Below are positions 32,589-41,470 of a stretch of 64,000 nt of DNA, one piece after another. A program made the position numbers and the translations under genes. The DNA is taken from NCBI RefSeq assembly GCF_902388705.1, contig NZ_CABMQJ010000002.1, positions 118,857 through 182,856 on the forward strand, read 5' to 3'. Position 1 is the stretch's first letter, and each line of letters starts with the position of its first letter. The notes beneath the pieces are model-generated. The model searched no databases. It was not told where the DNA came from and saw only the letters and a list, made by a program, of their open reading frames with translations. Source of the stretch: an uncultured Alistipes sp. Its GTDB lineage: Bacteria > Bacteroidota > Bacteroidia > Bacteroidales > Rikenellaceae.

Positions 32589-33641
32589 TTATGCAATCGT
32601 CACCCCGGGATCGAGGTATACGTCCTGAATGGCGTTGAGCAGCGCCACTCCCTCGGCCATCGGACGCTGGAACGCCTTGCGGCCGCTGATAAGGCCCATG
32701 CCGCCGGCACGTTTGTTCACCACGGCCGTCATGACCGCCTCCTGCAAATCCGAAGCCCCGCGCGACTCTCCGCCCGAATTGATCAATCCGACACGCCCCA
32801 TGTAGCCGTTGGCCACCTGATAGCGGCAAAGGTCAATCGGGTGCTCGCTCGTCAACTGCGAATAAACCTCGTCGCGCGTCTTGCCGAACCCGATTGCCCG
32901 GAACCCGCCGTTGTTCTCCGGCAGTTTCTGCTTCACGATGTCGGCCTTTATCGTCACGCCCAAGTGGTTCGCCTGTCCGGTCAGGTCGGCCGAAGAGTGG
33001 TAGTCGACGCCGTCCTTTTTGAAACTCCCGTTGCGCAGGTAGCACCACAGAATCGTCGCCATGCCCAGCTCGTGCGCCTCATCGAACGCCCGCGCAATCT
33101 CGACCAATTGGCGGCGGCTCGGCTCCGAGCCGAAATAAATCGTGGCGCCGACGGCTGCAGCCCCCATATTCCACGCATCGCGCACGGTACCGAACAGCAC
33201 CTGGTCGTAGGTATTGGGGTAGGAGAGCAGCTCGTTGTGGTTGAGTTTCACGATAAAAGGTATCCTGTGGGCATATTTGCGCGCTACGGAACCCAGCACG
33301 CCGAACGTCGAAGCCACCGCGTTGCAGCCGCCCTCGATGGCCAGCTCGACGATTTTGCCCGGATCGAAATAATCCGGATTGGGGGCGAACGAAGCGCCGG
33401 CCGTGTGTTCGATGCCCTGGTCTACGGGCAGAATCGAAACATATCCCGTATTGCCCAGCCGGCCGTTGGCGAGTATCCATTGCAGACTGCCGAGGGTGCG
33501 CACATTGCGGTCGGATTCCATCCAGACCCTGTCGACGGTATCGGGCCCGGGCAGGTAGAGCCGTTTTTTGTCGATAGTCCGGCAAACATGGGAAAGATAG
33601 TATTCCGCTTTCTCGCCCAGAATTTCAATCGTCTTGCTCAT
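32589..33641 (-). CDS. fbaB: Class I fructose-bisphosphate aldolase (FbaB/DhnA type)
   Basis: 350 residues starting MSKTIEILGEKAEYYLSHVC, as in Bacteroidetes homologues; an ATG at 33647 would add two residues. Markers are SILPVDQGIEHTAGASFAPNP, IPFIVKLNHNELLSYPN and, late, VNKRAGGMGLISGRKAFQ, the region that carries the Schiff-base lysine. It cleaves fructose 1,6-bisphosphate into two triose phosphates without a metal. The dehydrogenase gene follows 56 nt downstream on the same strand. Confidence 0.95.
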   Translation of the reverse strand: MSKTIEILGEKAEYYLSHVCRTIDKKRLYLPGPDTVDRVWMESDRNVRTLGSLQWILANGRLGNTGYVSILPVDQGIEHTAGASFAPNPDYFDPGKIVELAIEGGCNAVASTFGVLGSVARKYAHRIPFIVKLNHNELLSYPNTYDQVLFGTVRDAWNMGAAAVGATIYFGSEPSRRQLVEIARAFDEAHELGMATILWCYLRNGSFKKDGVDYHSSADLTGQANHLGVTIKADIVKQKLPENNGGFRAIGFGKTRDEVYSQLTSEHPIDLCRYQVANGYMGRVGLINSGGESRGASDLQEAVMTAVVNKRAGGMGLISGRKAFQRPMAEGVALLNAIQDVYLDPGVTIA

Positions 33642-33717
33642 AATCATGCATATTTAATGAATCAGGTGTTACCCTGCAATTCAGGTTCCAAAGCACCCTG
33701 CGTACCGGACAAAATAA

Positions 33718-33739
33718 AAGCCGCCCGGCGGGGCGGCTT
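33718..33739 (-). terminator. Terminator overlapping the stop of the AraC gene
   Basis: AAGCCGCCC (33718-33726) pairs with GGGCGGCTT (33731-33739), then TTATTTT on the minus strand. The stem uses the first bases of the stop codon at 33738-33740. Confidence 0.8.
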
Positions 33740-34586
33740 ATTTCTTGGTGTTGCGGTACTCGGTAGGAGATTCGCCCGTATGCTTCTTAAAATAGCGCCC
33801 CAGATAGGACTGGTCGGGAAAGTGCAGGCGATAGGCAATCTCCTGCACCGACAAATCCGTCGACTGCAGGAGCATCTTGATTTCCAGCAGCACCGAGCGG
33901 TCGATGAACTCCTTGGCGGAACTGCGCGCGATATTGCGCACGATGGTCGAAAGGTAGCGGGTCGAGATGCAGAGTTTGTCGGCATAGAACGAAACTTCGC
34001 GCTGCTGGGAGCTGTGCTCGTGCACGAGGGCCACGAAACGGTGGAACAGTTCGGTCTGCCGCGTAGTCGTTTCGGGCGTCTGGTGCTGCATGTTGGCAAA
34101 ACGCTGCACCTTGTCGTATATCTCCATCAGCACGTTCTGCAGGCGGTTGCGGATAATCGTATTGCGGAAGACATTGTTCCGGTCGCGGTACGTGTAGGCC
34201 GCCATCTGAAACCAGATGCCCGCCCCCTCGACGATACGGGGCGGCGGGTAGGAGATGGGATTTTCACGCAGAGCCCGGAAAAACGAGGGTTCGAGCCGGA
34301 ATCCCGCTTCGGCGAAAAGGTCGCGCGAAAAGGCACAGAACGTCACCCGGAAGTCTTCGGTACGCTCCGTGAGCATCAGCATGGAGCCGGGCAGCACGAG
34401 TATCATCGTATTGCGTTTCACCACCCCGTGATATTGGTTTACGGTAACCTCGGCGCTGCCTTTGCGGCAAAAGAGGATAGCGCCTCCCTCGCAGCGGCTC
34501 GCGTAGTTGCTGTAAAAGCTGAAATCGGATTCCCCGACGACAAATTGCTCTTCGGGCGTAGTTATTATGGGGTTAGGCGCAGACAT
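33738..34586 (-). CDS. AraC-family regulator divergent from the RND efflux operon
   Basis: 282 residues starting MSAPNPIITTPEEQ. The start is chosen because the -7 box at 34605-34612 puts transcription initiation downstream of the earlier ATGs (34625, 34670). An N-terminal cupin-like domain (GGAILFCRKGSAEVTVN, NTMILVLPGSMLML) is followed by an AraC domain with VSFYADKLCISTRYLSTIV and LSVQEIAYRLHFPDQSYLGRYFKKHTGESP. Similar regulators sit beside RND pumps in Bacteroidetes. It probably controls the pump through the inverted repeat in the shared intergenic region. Confidence 0.88.
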   Translation of the reverse strand: MSAPNPIITTPEEQFVVGESDFSFYSNYASRCEGGAILFCRKGSAEVTVNQYHGVVKRNTMILVLPGSMLMLTERTEDFRVTFCAFSRDLFAEAGFRLEPSFFRALRENPISYPPPRIVEGAGIWFQMAAYTYRDRNNVFRNTIIRNRLQNVLMEIYDKVQRFANMQHQTPETTTRQTELFHRFVALVHEHSSQQREVSFYADKLCISTRYLSTIVRNIARSSAKEFIDRSVLLEIKMLLQSTDLSVQEIAYRLHFPDQSYLGRYFKKHTGESPTEYRNTKK

Positions 34587-34601
34587 ACGAATTCTTTTTT
34601 C

Positions 34602-34645
34602 GAACAAATTTAACGATTTTTTCATTATAATCCTAAAATTTGTTC
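34602..34645. promoter_or_regulatory. Perfect inverted repeat over the AraC gene promoter
   Basis: GAACAAATTT (34602-34611) and AAATTTGTTC (34636-34645) form a perfect 10-bp inverted repeat with a 24-nt spacer. The first arm contains the minus-strand -7 box TAAATTTG (34605-34612) of the araC-type gene. The second arm lies 56 nt upstream of the efflux operon -7 box. This suits autorepression plus pump control, perhaps with looping. Confidence 0.6.
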
Positions 34646-34700
34646 CGAAAAACACCAACACTGTTCGCAATATAATGGCATGATCGCATCCTTTTTAGGG

Positions 34701-34708
34701 TACTTTTG
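34701..34708 (+). promoter_or_regulatory. -7 box of the RND efflux operon
   Basis: TACTTTTG lies 40 nt before the adaptor ATG at 34748. A Shine-Dalgarno-like GAGGAG follows at 34737-34742. No consensus -33 is seen, which would fit dependence on an activator. Confidence 0.55.
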
Positions 34709-34747
34709 CAACGAAAAAAGTTTTTTTAGTTTAAAAGAGGAGAAATT

Positions 34748-35911
34748 ATGAAGCAAACATTTGTGAAAGCAGCCGTTATGGCCTGCTTCATGGCGGCCGT
34801 TTCGTGCGGACAGGCACCGACGGCACAGGGTCCCGCCCAATACGGCGTAATGACCATTGCCACCACTGACCGCGAAATCCCGAGCAACTACTCCGCAACG
34901 ATCCGCGGACGTCAGGACATCGACATTTATCCGCAGGTTTCGGGTACCATCTCCGAACTCTGCGTCAACGAGGGCCAGGTCGTATCGAAAGGACAGACCC
35001 TTTTCATCATAGACCAGGTACCGTACAAGGCGGCGCTGCAGACTGCCGAGGCGAACGTCGCAGCGGCCAAGGCCGGCGTAGCGACGGCCCAGCTTACCTA
35101 TGACAGCAAAAAGGAGCTCTTCGCCAAGAACGTCGTATCGCAATACGACCTCTCGACGGCCGAGAACACGCTGCTGACTGCCAAGGCACAGCTCGCACAA
35201 GCAGAAGCACAGCGCGTCAACGCAGCCAACAACCTCTCTTACACGGTCGTGAAAGCCCCGGCCAACGGCGTGGTAGGGACGCTGCCGTACCGTGTCGGCG
35301 CCCTGGTGAGCGCATCGCTCCCGCAGCCCCTGACCACCGTGTCGGACAACTCGGACATGTACGTCTACTTCTCGATGACCGAAAACCAGCTGCTCAACCT
35401 GACGCGCCAGTACGGCTCGATCGCCAACACACTCAAGAACATGCCCGACGTACAGCTGCAGCTCAACGACGGTTCGATTTACGACAAGACCGGCCGCATC
35501 GAGTCGATCAGCGGCGTTATCGATCCCTCGACGGGCAGCGTACAGCTGCGTGCAGCGTTCCCCAACAAGGACGGCCTGCTTCACAGCGGCGGCGCCGGCA
35601 GTGTGATCCTGCCCAACATCCACAAGGATTGTATCGTCGTACCGCAGACTGCGACGTTCGAACTGCAGGATAAGGTATATGTATATAAATTGGTGGACGG
35701 CAAAGCCTCGTCGTCCATGATCGACGTAGAAAAAATCAATAACGGCAGGGAGTATATCGTCAAGTCGGGCCTTACGCCGGGCGAGGTGATCGTTGCCGAA
35801 GGTGTGGGTCTGTTGCGTGAAGGCACGCCCGTGATTGCCAAAGGACAGGATGCTCCGGCACCGGCAGCTCCCGAGGCCGCAGCCCAAACCGAAACCGAAA
35901 AGGAGGAATAA
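34748..35911 (+). CDS. RND efflux adaptor lipoprotein (AcrA-like)
   Basis: 387 residues with a lipobox (AVSCGQ). The lipoyl halves are DIYPQVSGTISELCVNEGQVV and VKAPANGVVGTLPYRVGALV, flanking an alpha-hairpin rich in Ala and Glu (about residues 95-160). A beta-barrel and membrane-proximal domain follow, ending in a Pro/Ala/Glu-rich tail. It links the inner-membrane RND pump to the outer-membrane channel. The gene is 3 nt upstream of the pump gene and starts the operon. A clear purine-rich ribosome site precedes it. Confidence 0.94.
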   Translation: MKQTFVKAAVMACFMAAVSCGQAPTAQGPAQYGVMTIATTDREIPSNYSATIRGRQDIDIYPQVSGTISELCVNEGQVVSKGQTLFIIDQVPYKAALQTAEANVAAAKAGVATAQLTYDSKKELFAKNVVSQYDLSTAENTLLTAKAQLAQAEAQRVNAANNLSYTVVKAPANGVVGTLPYRVGALVSASLPQPLTTVSDNSDMYVYFSMTENQLLNLTRQYGSIANTLKNMPDVQLQLNDGSIYDKTGRIESISGVIDPSTGSVQLRAAFPNKDGLLHSGGAGSVILPNIHKDCIVVPQTATFELQDKVYVYKLVDGKASSSMIDVEKINNGREYIVKSGLTPGEVIVAEGVGLLREGTPVIAKGQDAPAPAAPEAAAQTETEKEE

Positions 35912-35914
35912 CAT

Positions 35915-38900
35915 ATGACACTGAAACATTTTATCGAACGACCCGTACTGGCGTCGGTCATATCGATAGTAATCGTCATCGCAGGTATCATCGGACTCGT
36001 GGGACTTCCCGTCGAGCAGTATCCCGATATCGCGCCCCCGACGGTTATGGTGCGCGCCAGCTATCCCGGCGCCAGCGCCGAAACAATCCAGAAGTCGGTC
36101 ATCGTTCCGCTCGAGGAAGCTATCAACGGCGTGGAGAACATGACTTACATCACTTCATCCGCCGCTGTCGGCAGCGCCACCATTTCGGTTTATTTCCGCC
36201 AGGGAACCGATGCCGACATGGCCGCCGTGAACGTACAGAACAAGGTATCGCGGGCCACCGGTCTGCTTCCTTCGGAAGTTACGCAGATCGGTGTGACCAC
36301 CATGAAGCGCCAAACCTCCATGGTGAAGATTTTCTCGCTCTACAGCCCCGACGACTCCTACGACGAAACGTTCCTGGCCAACTACGCCAAAATCAACATC
36401 GAGCCGCGTATCCAGCGTATCCACGGTGTGGGCGAGGTATTCACGCTCGGTGCCGCCTATTCGATGCGCATCTGGCTGAAGCCCGACATCATGGCCCAGT
36501 ACAAACTCATCCCGTCGGACGTTACGGCGGCACTCGCCGAGCAGAACATCGAGTCGGCGACCGGTACGCTGGGTGAGAATTCCCAGAACACGTTCCAGTA
36601 CACGCTGAAATACCGCGGACGTCACCAGACGCCCGAAGAGTTCGGGGAAATCGTGATTCTTTCGCAGCCGGACGGCACGATACTGCGCCTGAAAGATGTC
36701 GCCGACATCGAACTGGGCAGCGAGTCCTACGCATACAAAGGCTACACCAACGGCCATCCGGGTATCAGCACGATGATTTTCCAGACTGCGGGCTCGAACG
36801 CCACACAGGTCGTGAACGATATCGAAGCGCTGCTCGAAGAGGTCGACGCCGAACTGCCCAAAGGCATAGAAGTCGCCCACCTGCAGAGTGTGAACGACTT
36901 CCTCTACGCCTCGATGAGCGAGGTGCTGAAAACCCTGATCGAGGCCATTATCCTCGTGGTGCTCGTGGTATACGTCTTCCTGCAGGATATCCGTTCGACC
37001 CTGATTCCCACGATTTCGATTCTCGTGGCGCTGGTCGGTACGTTCGCATTCCTGTTCTTCGCAGGGTTCTCGATCAACCTGCTGACGCTCTTCGCACTCG
37101 TCCTTGCGATCGGTACGGTGGTCGACGACGCCATTATCGTAGTGGAGGCTGTCCAGGCGCGCTTCGACGTGGGATATAAGTCCTCTTACATGGCCACCAT
37201 CGACGCCATGTCGGGTATCACTTCGGCCATCATTACCTCGACGATGGTCTTCATGGCCGTGTTTATTCCCGTCGCCATGATGGGCGGAACGTCGGGTGTG
37301 TTCTATACGCAGTTCGGTATTACGATGGCCGTGGCCGTCGGTCTTTCGGCCATCAACGCCCTGACGCTGTCGCCGGCGCTTTGCGCCATGTTGCTGAAGC
37401 CCTACCTCGACGAAAACGGCGAGATGCGCGACAACTTCGCGGCACGCTTCCGCAAGGCTTTCAACACGGGATTCAGCGCCATGGTCAACAAGTACAAATA
37501 CGGCGTACTGCTCTTCATCAAGCACAAGTGGCTGATGTGGTCGACGCTCGGCCTTGCCATTGCGGCGCTGGTGCTGCTGATGAACACCACCAAAACGGGT
37601 CTGGTGCCCGATGAAGACCAGGGTACGATTATGGTCAACGTGACTGCTGCCCCGGGTTCGTCGCTCGCAGAAACCCATAAAATCATGGAGAATGTTTCGC
37701 AGCGTATCCAGGGTATTCCGCAGATCCGCGACTACATGCAGGTTGCCGGTTACGGTATGATCGCCGGACAGGGTTCCTCGTACGGTATGTGTATCATCAA
37801 GCTCAAGGACTGGAAAGACCGTCCGGAAAAGACCGACGACGTGAATGCGGTCATCGGGCAGATTTACGGGCGTACAGCCGACATCAAGGATGCGCAGATA
37901 TTCGCCGTGGCACCGCCGATGATTTCGGGTTACGGTACTTCGACCGGTTTCTCCATGCACCTGCAGGACAAGGCGGGAGGGGACCTGACCGATTTCTACA
38001 ACATCTACCTGCAGTTCATCGGCGCATTGAACCAGCGTCCGGAAATCGAGAGGGCCTATTCGACGTTCAACATCAACTTCCCGCAGTATATGGTGGACAT
38101 CGACGCTGCGAAAGCCAAACGCGCCGGCATCTCGCCGAACACGATTCTTTCGACGCTTTCGGGCTACTACGGCGGCCAGTATGTTTCGAACATCAACCGC
38201 TTCTCGAAAATGTACTACGTGACGATTCAGGCCGATCCGAAATACCGCCTCGACACGGAATCGCTGCGCAATGTCTTCGTACGCACGCAGAGCGGGGAGA
38301 TGGCTCCGTTGAGCGAGTTCGTGAACCTGACGAAGGTTTACAGCTCCGAAGTCCTGAACCGCTTCAACCTCTACAACTCGATCGCCGTGAACGGTACGGC
38401 CGCCAACGGCTATTCGTCGGGCGACGCCATCAACGCCATCCGCGAGGTGGCCGCACAGGTGCTTCCGCGAGGCTACGGTTACGAATTCGACGGCATCACC
38501 CGTGAAGAGGCACAGACGGGCAGCAACACGGCTATCATCTTCGGTATCTGTATCCTGCTTATCTACCTTATCCTGAGCGCCCTGTACGAGAGCTTCCTCG
38601 TGCCGTTCGCCGTCATCCTGTCGGTACCGTGCGGCCTGATGGGCAGCTTCCTCCTGGCCAAGATAATGGGGCTGGAGAACAACATTTACCTCCAGACGGG
38701 TCTTATCATGCTCATCGGCCTGTTGTCCAAAACGGCCATCCTGCTTACGGAGTACGCTTCCGACCGCCGCGCTGCGGGCATGAGCCTCACGCAGGCCGCC
38801 GTATCCGCCGCAAAGGTTCGTCTGCGTCCTATCCTGATGACCGTCCTCACGATGGTATTCGGTATGATCCCGCTGATGTTCTCGTCCGGCGTAGGCGCCA

Positions 38901-39100
38901 ACGGCAACTCGACGCTGGGTTCGGGTGTCATCGGCGGTATGATCGTCGGAACGCTGGCCCTGCTGTTCCTCGTACCGACGCTGTTCATCGTCTTCCAGAC
39001 CCTGCAGGAGAAGATCAAGCCGCTGGAGTTCGATCCCGATCCGCAGTGGGCCGTACGTGCCGAACTGGAGGAGTGTAAAAACGAGAAAGAGGAGGAATAA
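35915..39100 (+). CDS. RND multidrug efflux permease (AcrB/HAE1-type)
   Basis: 1061 residues, twelve TM segments in the AcrB order with two large periplasmic loops. The proton-relay pair is in TM4 (GTVVDDAIIVVEAVQ) and the TM10 lysine in GLLSKTAILLTEYA. N-terminal FIERPVLASVISIVIVIAG and VEQYPDIAPPTVMVRASYPGA are family signatures. It uses the proton gradient to expel drugs, bile salts or similar amphiphiles from the periplasm and membrane. The channel gene starts 4 nt after it. Confidence 0.96.
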   Translation: MTLKHFIERPVLASVISIVIVIAGIIGLVGLPVEQYPDIAPPTVMVRASYPGASAETIQKSVIVPLEEAINGVENMTYITSSAAVGSATISVYFRQGTDADMAAVNVQNKVSRATGLLPSEVTQIGVTTMKRQTSMVKIFSLYSPDDSYDETFLANYAKINIEPRIQRIHGVGEVFTLGAAYSMRIWLKPDIMAQYKLIPSDVTAALAEQNIESATGTLGENSQNTFQYTLKYRGRHQTPEEFGEIVILSQPDGTILRLKDVADIELGSESYAYKGYTNGHPGISTMIFQTAGSNATQVVNDIEALLEEVDAELPKGIEVAHLQSVNDFLYASMSEVLKTLIEAIILVVLVVYVFLQDIRSTLIPTISILVALVGTFAFLFFAGFSINLLTLFALVLAIGTVVDDAIIVVEAVQARFDVGYKSSYMATIDAMSGITSAIITSTMVFMAVFIPVAMMGGTSGVFYTQFGITMAVAVGLSAINALTLSPALCAMLLKPYLDENGEMRDNFAARFRKAFNTGFSAMVNKYKYGVLLFIKHKWLMWSTLGLAIAALVLLMNTTKTGLVPDEDQGTIMVNVTAAPGSSLAETHKIMENVSQRIQGIPQIRDYMQVAGYGMIAGQGSSYGMCIIKLKDWKDRPEKTDDVNAVIGQIYGRTADIKDAQIFAVAPPMISGYGTSTGFSMHLQDKAGGDLTDFYNIYLQFIGALNQRPEIERAYSTFNINFPQYMVDIDAAKAKRAGISPNTILSTLSGYYGGQYVSNINRFSKMYYVTIQADPKYRLDTESLRNVFVRTQSGEMAPLSEFVNLTKVYSSEVLNRFNLYNSIAVNGTAANGYSSGDAINAIREVAAQVLPRGYGYEFDGITREEAQTGSNTAIIFGICILLIYLILSALYESFLVPFAVILSVPCGLMGSFLLAKIMGLENNIYLQTGLIMLIGLLSKTAILLTEYASDRRAAGMSLTQAAVSAAKVRLRPILMTVLTMVFGMIPLMFSSGVGANGNSTLGSGVIGGMIVGTLALLFLVPTLFIVFQTLQEKIKPLEFDPDPQWAVRAELEECKNEKEEE

Positions 39101-39104
39101 CAAG

Positions 39105-40478
39105 ATGAAAAAGTTAATTATCATACTGGCCGCAGCGGCCATGACCGGCTGCGGCATCTACAAGCCCTACACGCGTCCCGAGGTGAAAACCGACGGCCTG
39201 TACGGCACGGCCGAAACAGCTGACACGGCGACTATCGGCAATATCGGCTGGCAGGAAATGTTCCCGGATCCCTACCTGCAGAACCTGATACAACAGGGAC
39301 TGGACAACAATACCGACCTGCAGTCGGCGCAGTGGCGCGTCAAGGAGGCCGAGGCGACGCTCAAATCGGCACGCCTGGCTTACCTGCCGTCGTTCAACTT
39401 CGCGCCGCAGGGCAACTTGAGCAGCTTCGACTGGGCAACGCCGTCGAAGACCTACAACATCCCCGTAACGGCAAGCTGGCAAATCGATATTTTCAACGGA
39501 CTGACCAATGCCAAGCGCAAGGCCAAGGCACTCTACGCACAGAGCAAGGAGTACGAGCAGGCTGTGAAAACGCAGTTGATTTCGGGCATTGCAAACCTCT
39601 ACTATACGCTGCTGATGCTCGACAGCCAGTACGAAGTGACCGAGCAGACCGCCGAAAAATGGCGCGAAAGCGTGCGTACGATGCGTGCGATGAAAGAGGC
39701 CGGCATGGCCACCGAGGCCGCCGTCGCCCAGTACGAGGGTACATGCCTTTCGATCGAAGCTTCCCTGCACGACCTGCAGTACCAGATTCGCCAGGCGGAG
39801 AACAGCCTCTGCTCGCTGCTGGCCGAAGGCCCGCACGAGGTGCAGCGCGGCCGCCTCGAAGGACAGCGGCTGCCCGCCGACCTGACGGTAGGCGTGCCCG
39901 TGCAGATGCTTTCGAACCGTCCCGACATCCGCAGCGCCGAATACTCGCTGATGCAGTCTTATTACGCGACCAGCGAAGCCCGTTCGGCCCTCTATCCGTC
40001 GATTACGTTGAGCGGCACGCTCGGATGGACCAACAGCAGCGGTATCAGGCTCGAGAATCCCGGTAAAATCCTGTGGTCGGCAGCGGCTTCGCTCCTGCAG
40101 CCCATCTTCAACGCCAATGCCAACCGCGCGCGCGTCAAGATTGCCAAGGCACAGCAGGAGGAAACCCGCCTGGCATTCCAGCAGGCCCTGCTCAATGCCG
40201 GAGCCGAGGTCAACAATGCCCTCACGCAGTGCCAGTCGGCACGCGCCAAGGCCGACCTGCGCGTAAAGCAGATCGAAGCGCTGGAGCGCGCCGTGGAGAG
40301 CACGGAACTGCTTATGCAGCACGGCTCGACGACCTATCTCGAAGTATTGACCGCACAGCAGTCGCTGCTTTCGGCCCAGCTGTCGCAGATAGCCGACCAG
40401 TTCGATGAAATTCAAGGAGTCGTGAATCTCTACCAAGCTCTCGGCGGAGGCCGGGACATGGCAGCGGAGGAGAAATAA
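39105..40478 (+). CDS. RND efflux outer-membrane channel lipoprotein (OprM/CusC-like)
   Basis: 457 residues starting MKKLIIILAAAAMTGCGIYK with a lipobox (MTGCG). Two OEP repeats of long helices contain GWQEMFPDPYLQNLIQQGLDNNTD near the N-terminus, NRPDIRSAEYSLMQSYYATSEARSA, and SLLQPIFNANANRARVKIA in the second repeat. It would form the trimeric outer-membrane duct of the pump. A frame beginning further upstream overlaps the pump gene and is not used: the lipoprotein signal and a good ribosome site (GAGGAGG-like) point to 39105. Confidence 0.94.
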   Translation: MKKLIIILAAAAMTGCGIYKPYTRPEVKTDGLYGTAETADTATIGNIGWQEMFPDPYLQNLIQQGLDNNTDLQSAQWRVKEAEATLKSARLAYLPSFNFAPQGNLSSFDWATPSKTYNIPVTASWQIDIFNGLTNAKRKAKALYAQSKEYEQAVKTQLISGIANLYYTLLMLDSQYEVTEQTAEKWRESVRTMRAMKEAGMATEAAVAQYEGTCLSIEASLHDLQYQIRQAENSLCSLLAEGPHEVQRGRLEGQRLPADLTVGVPVQMLSNRPDIRSAEYSLMQSYYATSEARSALYPSITLSGTLGWTNSSGIRLENPGKILWSAAASLLQPIFNANANRARVKIAKAQQEETRLAFQQALLNAGAEVNNALTQCQSARAKADLRVKQIEALERAVESTELLMQHGSTTYLEVLTAQQSLLSAQLSQIADQFDEIQGVVNLYQALGGGRDMAAEEK

Positions 40479-41056
40479 TGAAGCGGGGAGCGACCAGAGA
40501 GGAGATCATCCGCACGACGCAGGAACTCATCACCCGGAACGGCATACGTGCCGTCCGGGTGGATGAGATTGCGCAGACGCTGGGAATCTCGAAACGCACC
40601 CTTTACGAAATGTTCGCCGACAAGGACGACCTGGTAAATGCCTGCCTCGACTTTATGGGCAGCCGGCAGCGTGAACGCATCGCGTCCTACCGGAAACGGC
40701 ACAGCCGGAGTTCGCTCCAGCGGGTTTTCAAACTCGTATACGAATACATCGACGCCCTTTACATGGTAGAGAGCAGTTTCCTGTCGGACATACGCCACAA
40801 AGTGATTTATGCCGAGCATTTCGACGAAAACCGGGAATTCTGGCGCAGCGAGCTGGCCCATCACCTCAACGGCAGCCGCGAAGAGCAACTGCTGCTGTCC
40901 GAAATCGAGCCGACATCGTTCGCAGACCGGATAATGGATACGATGCTCGAACTGCGGCTCAACAACGCCACCCGCGAAGAGGTTTACCTTTTCTGCCGGA
41001 CGATACTGCGCGGCGCCGCGACCCAGTCGGGCATCGACCGCATCGACCGCAAATGA
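40478..41056 (+). CDS. TetR/AcrR-family regulator at the end of the efflux operon
   Basis: 192 residues. The HTH (ELITRNGIRAVRVDEIAQTLGISKRTLYEMFADKDDL) is a strong TetR match; the rest is helical. Its ATG overlaps the stop of the channel gene (TAATG), so it is made with the pump and probably gives negative feedback. With the AraC gene upstream, two regulators serve one operon. Its operator may be the promoter region at 34600-34710. Confidence 0.9.
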   Translation: MKRGATREEIIRTTQELITRNGIRAVRVDEIAQTLGISKRTLYEMFADKDDLVNACLDFMGSRQRERIASYRKRHSRSSLQRVFKLVYEYIDALYMVESSFLSDIRHKVIYAEHFDENREFWRSELAHHLNGSREEQLLLSEIEPTSFADRIMDTMLELRLNNATREEVYLFCRTILRGAATQSGIDRIDRK

Positions 41057-41080
41057 CGCATATTATTCCGTAACACACCA

Positions 41081-41117
41081 AACACTCCGCAGCGGCAACG
41101 CTTGCGGAGTGTTTTTT
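41081..41117 (+). terminator. Terminator of the RND efflux operon
   Basis: AACACTCCGCA (41081-41091) pairs with TGCGGAGTGTT (41103-41113), followed by a T run, 25 nt past the TetR stop. Confidence 0.9.
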
Positions 41118-41412
41118 CACCTCTCCCGGACGCAATCCGGGACAAATGCGGCCAGCCTCGGAAAAAGGCGGGAGGGTACCGGCACCAGCAGGCAGGCCGA
41201 GCCCCCTGCGGCGATACAGAAAGCTCGTAAAAACGCAAACAACTATACCTGCGGAACAGACCGGGGTAACGAGCGCAGGCGGGAATCCGCGACAGGAGGG
41301 CCATTCCGGAGAGCCCGACAGGCACAGCACGGGAATCCCGGCAGGAGCCGGACGGATACCAGACAGGGCCGGAGCGGCGGTAAAGCCGGCAATCGGAACC
41401 GCTCATACGGGC
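41118..41412. other. GC-rich intergenic stretch without recognised gene
   Basis: Between two convergent terminators. Frames on both strands give Arg/Gly/Pro-rich translations with no family likeness, so I call no gene. A 7-bp inverted repeat TCCCGGA/TCCGGGA lies near its start and further short GC-rich repeats occur. It could be gene remnant or a structured RNA, but nothing decides this. Confidence 0.4.
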
Positions 41413-41449
41413 AAAAAAAGAAGGCTGCGGAATACTCCGCAGCCTTCTT
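41413..41449 (-). terminator. Terminator of the LruC-domain gene
   Basis: AAGAAGGCTGCGGA (41418-41431) pairs with TCCGCAGCCTTCTT (41436-41449), loop ATAC, then a U-tract on the minus strand (A-run 41413-41419). It is 22 nt past the stop. Confidence 0.9.
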
Positions 41450-41470
41450 ATCTATCCGGCATTTTCCGGT

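Noticed and set aside
36155..39157. A 1000-codon minus-strand frame opposite the RND pump
   Set aside because: Antisense shadow of a clear AcrB-type gene; composition is His/Arg/Asp-rich and no domain is seen.
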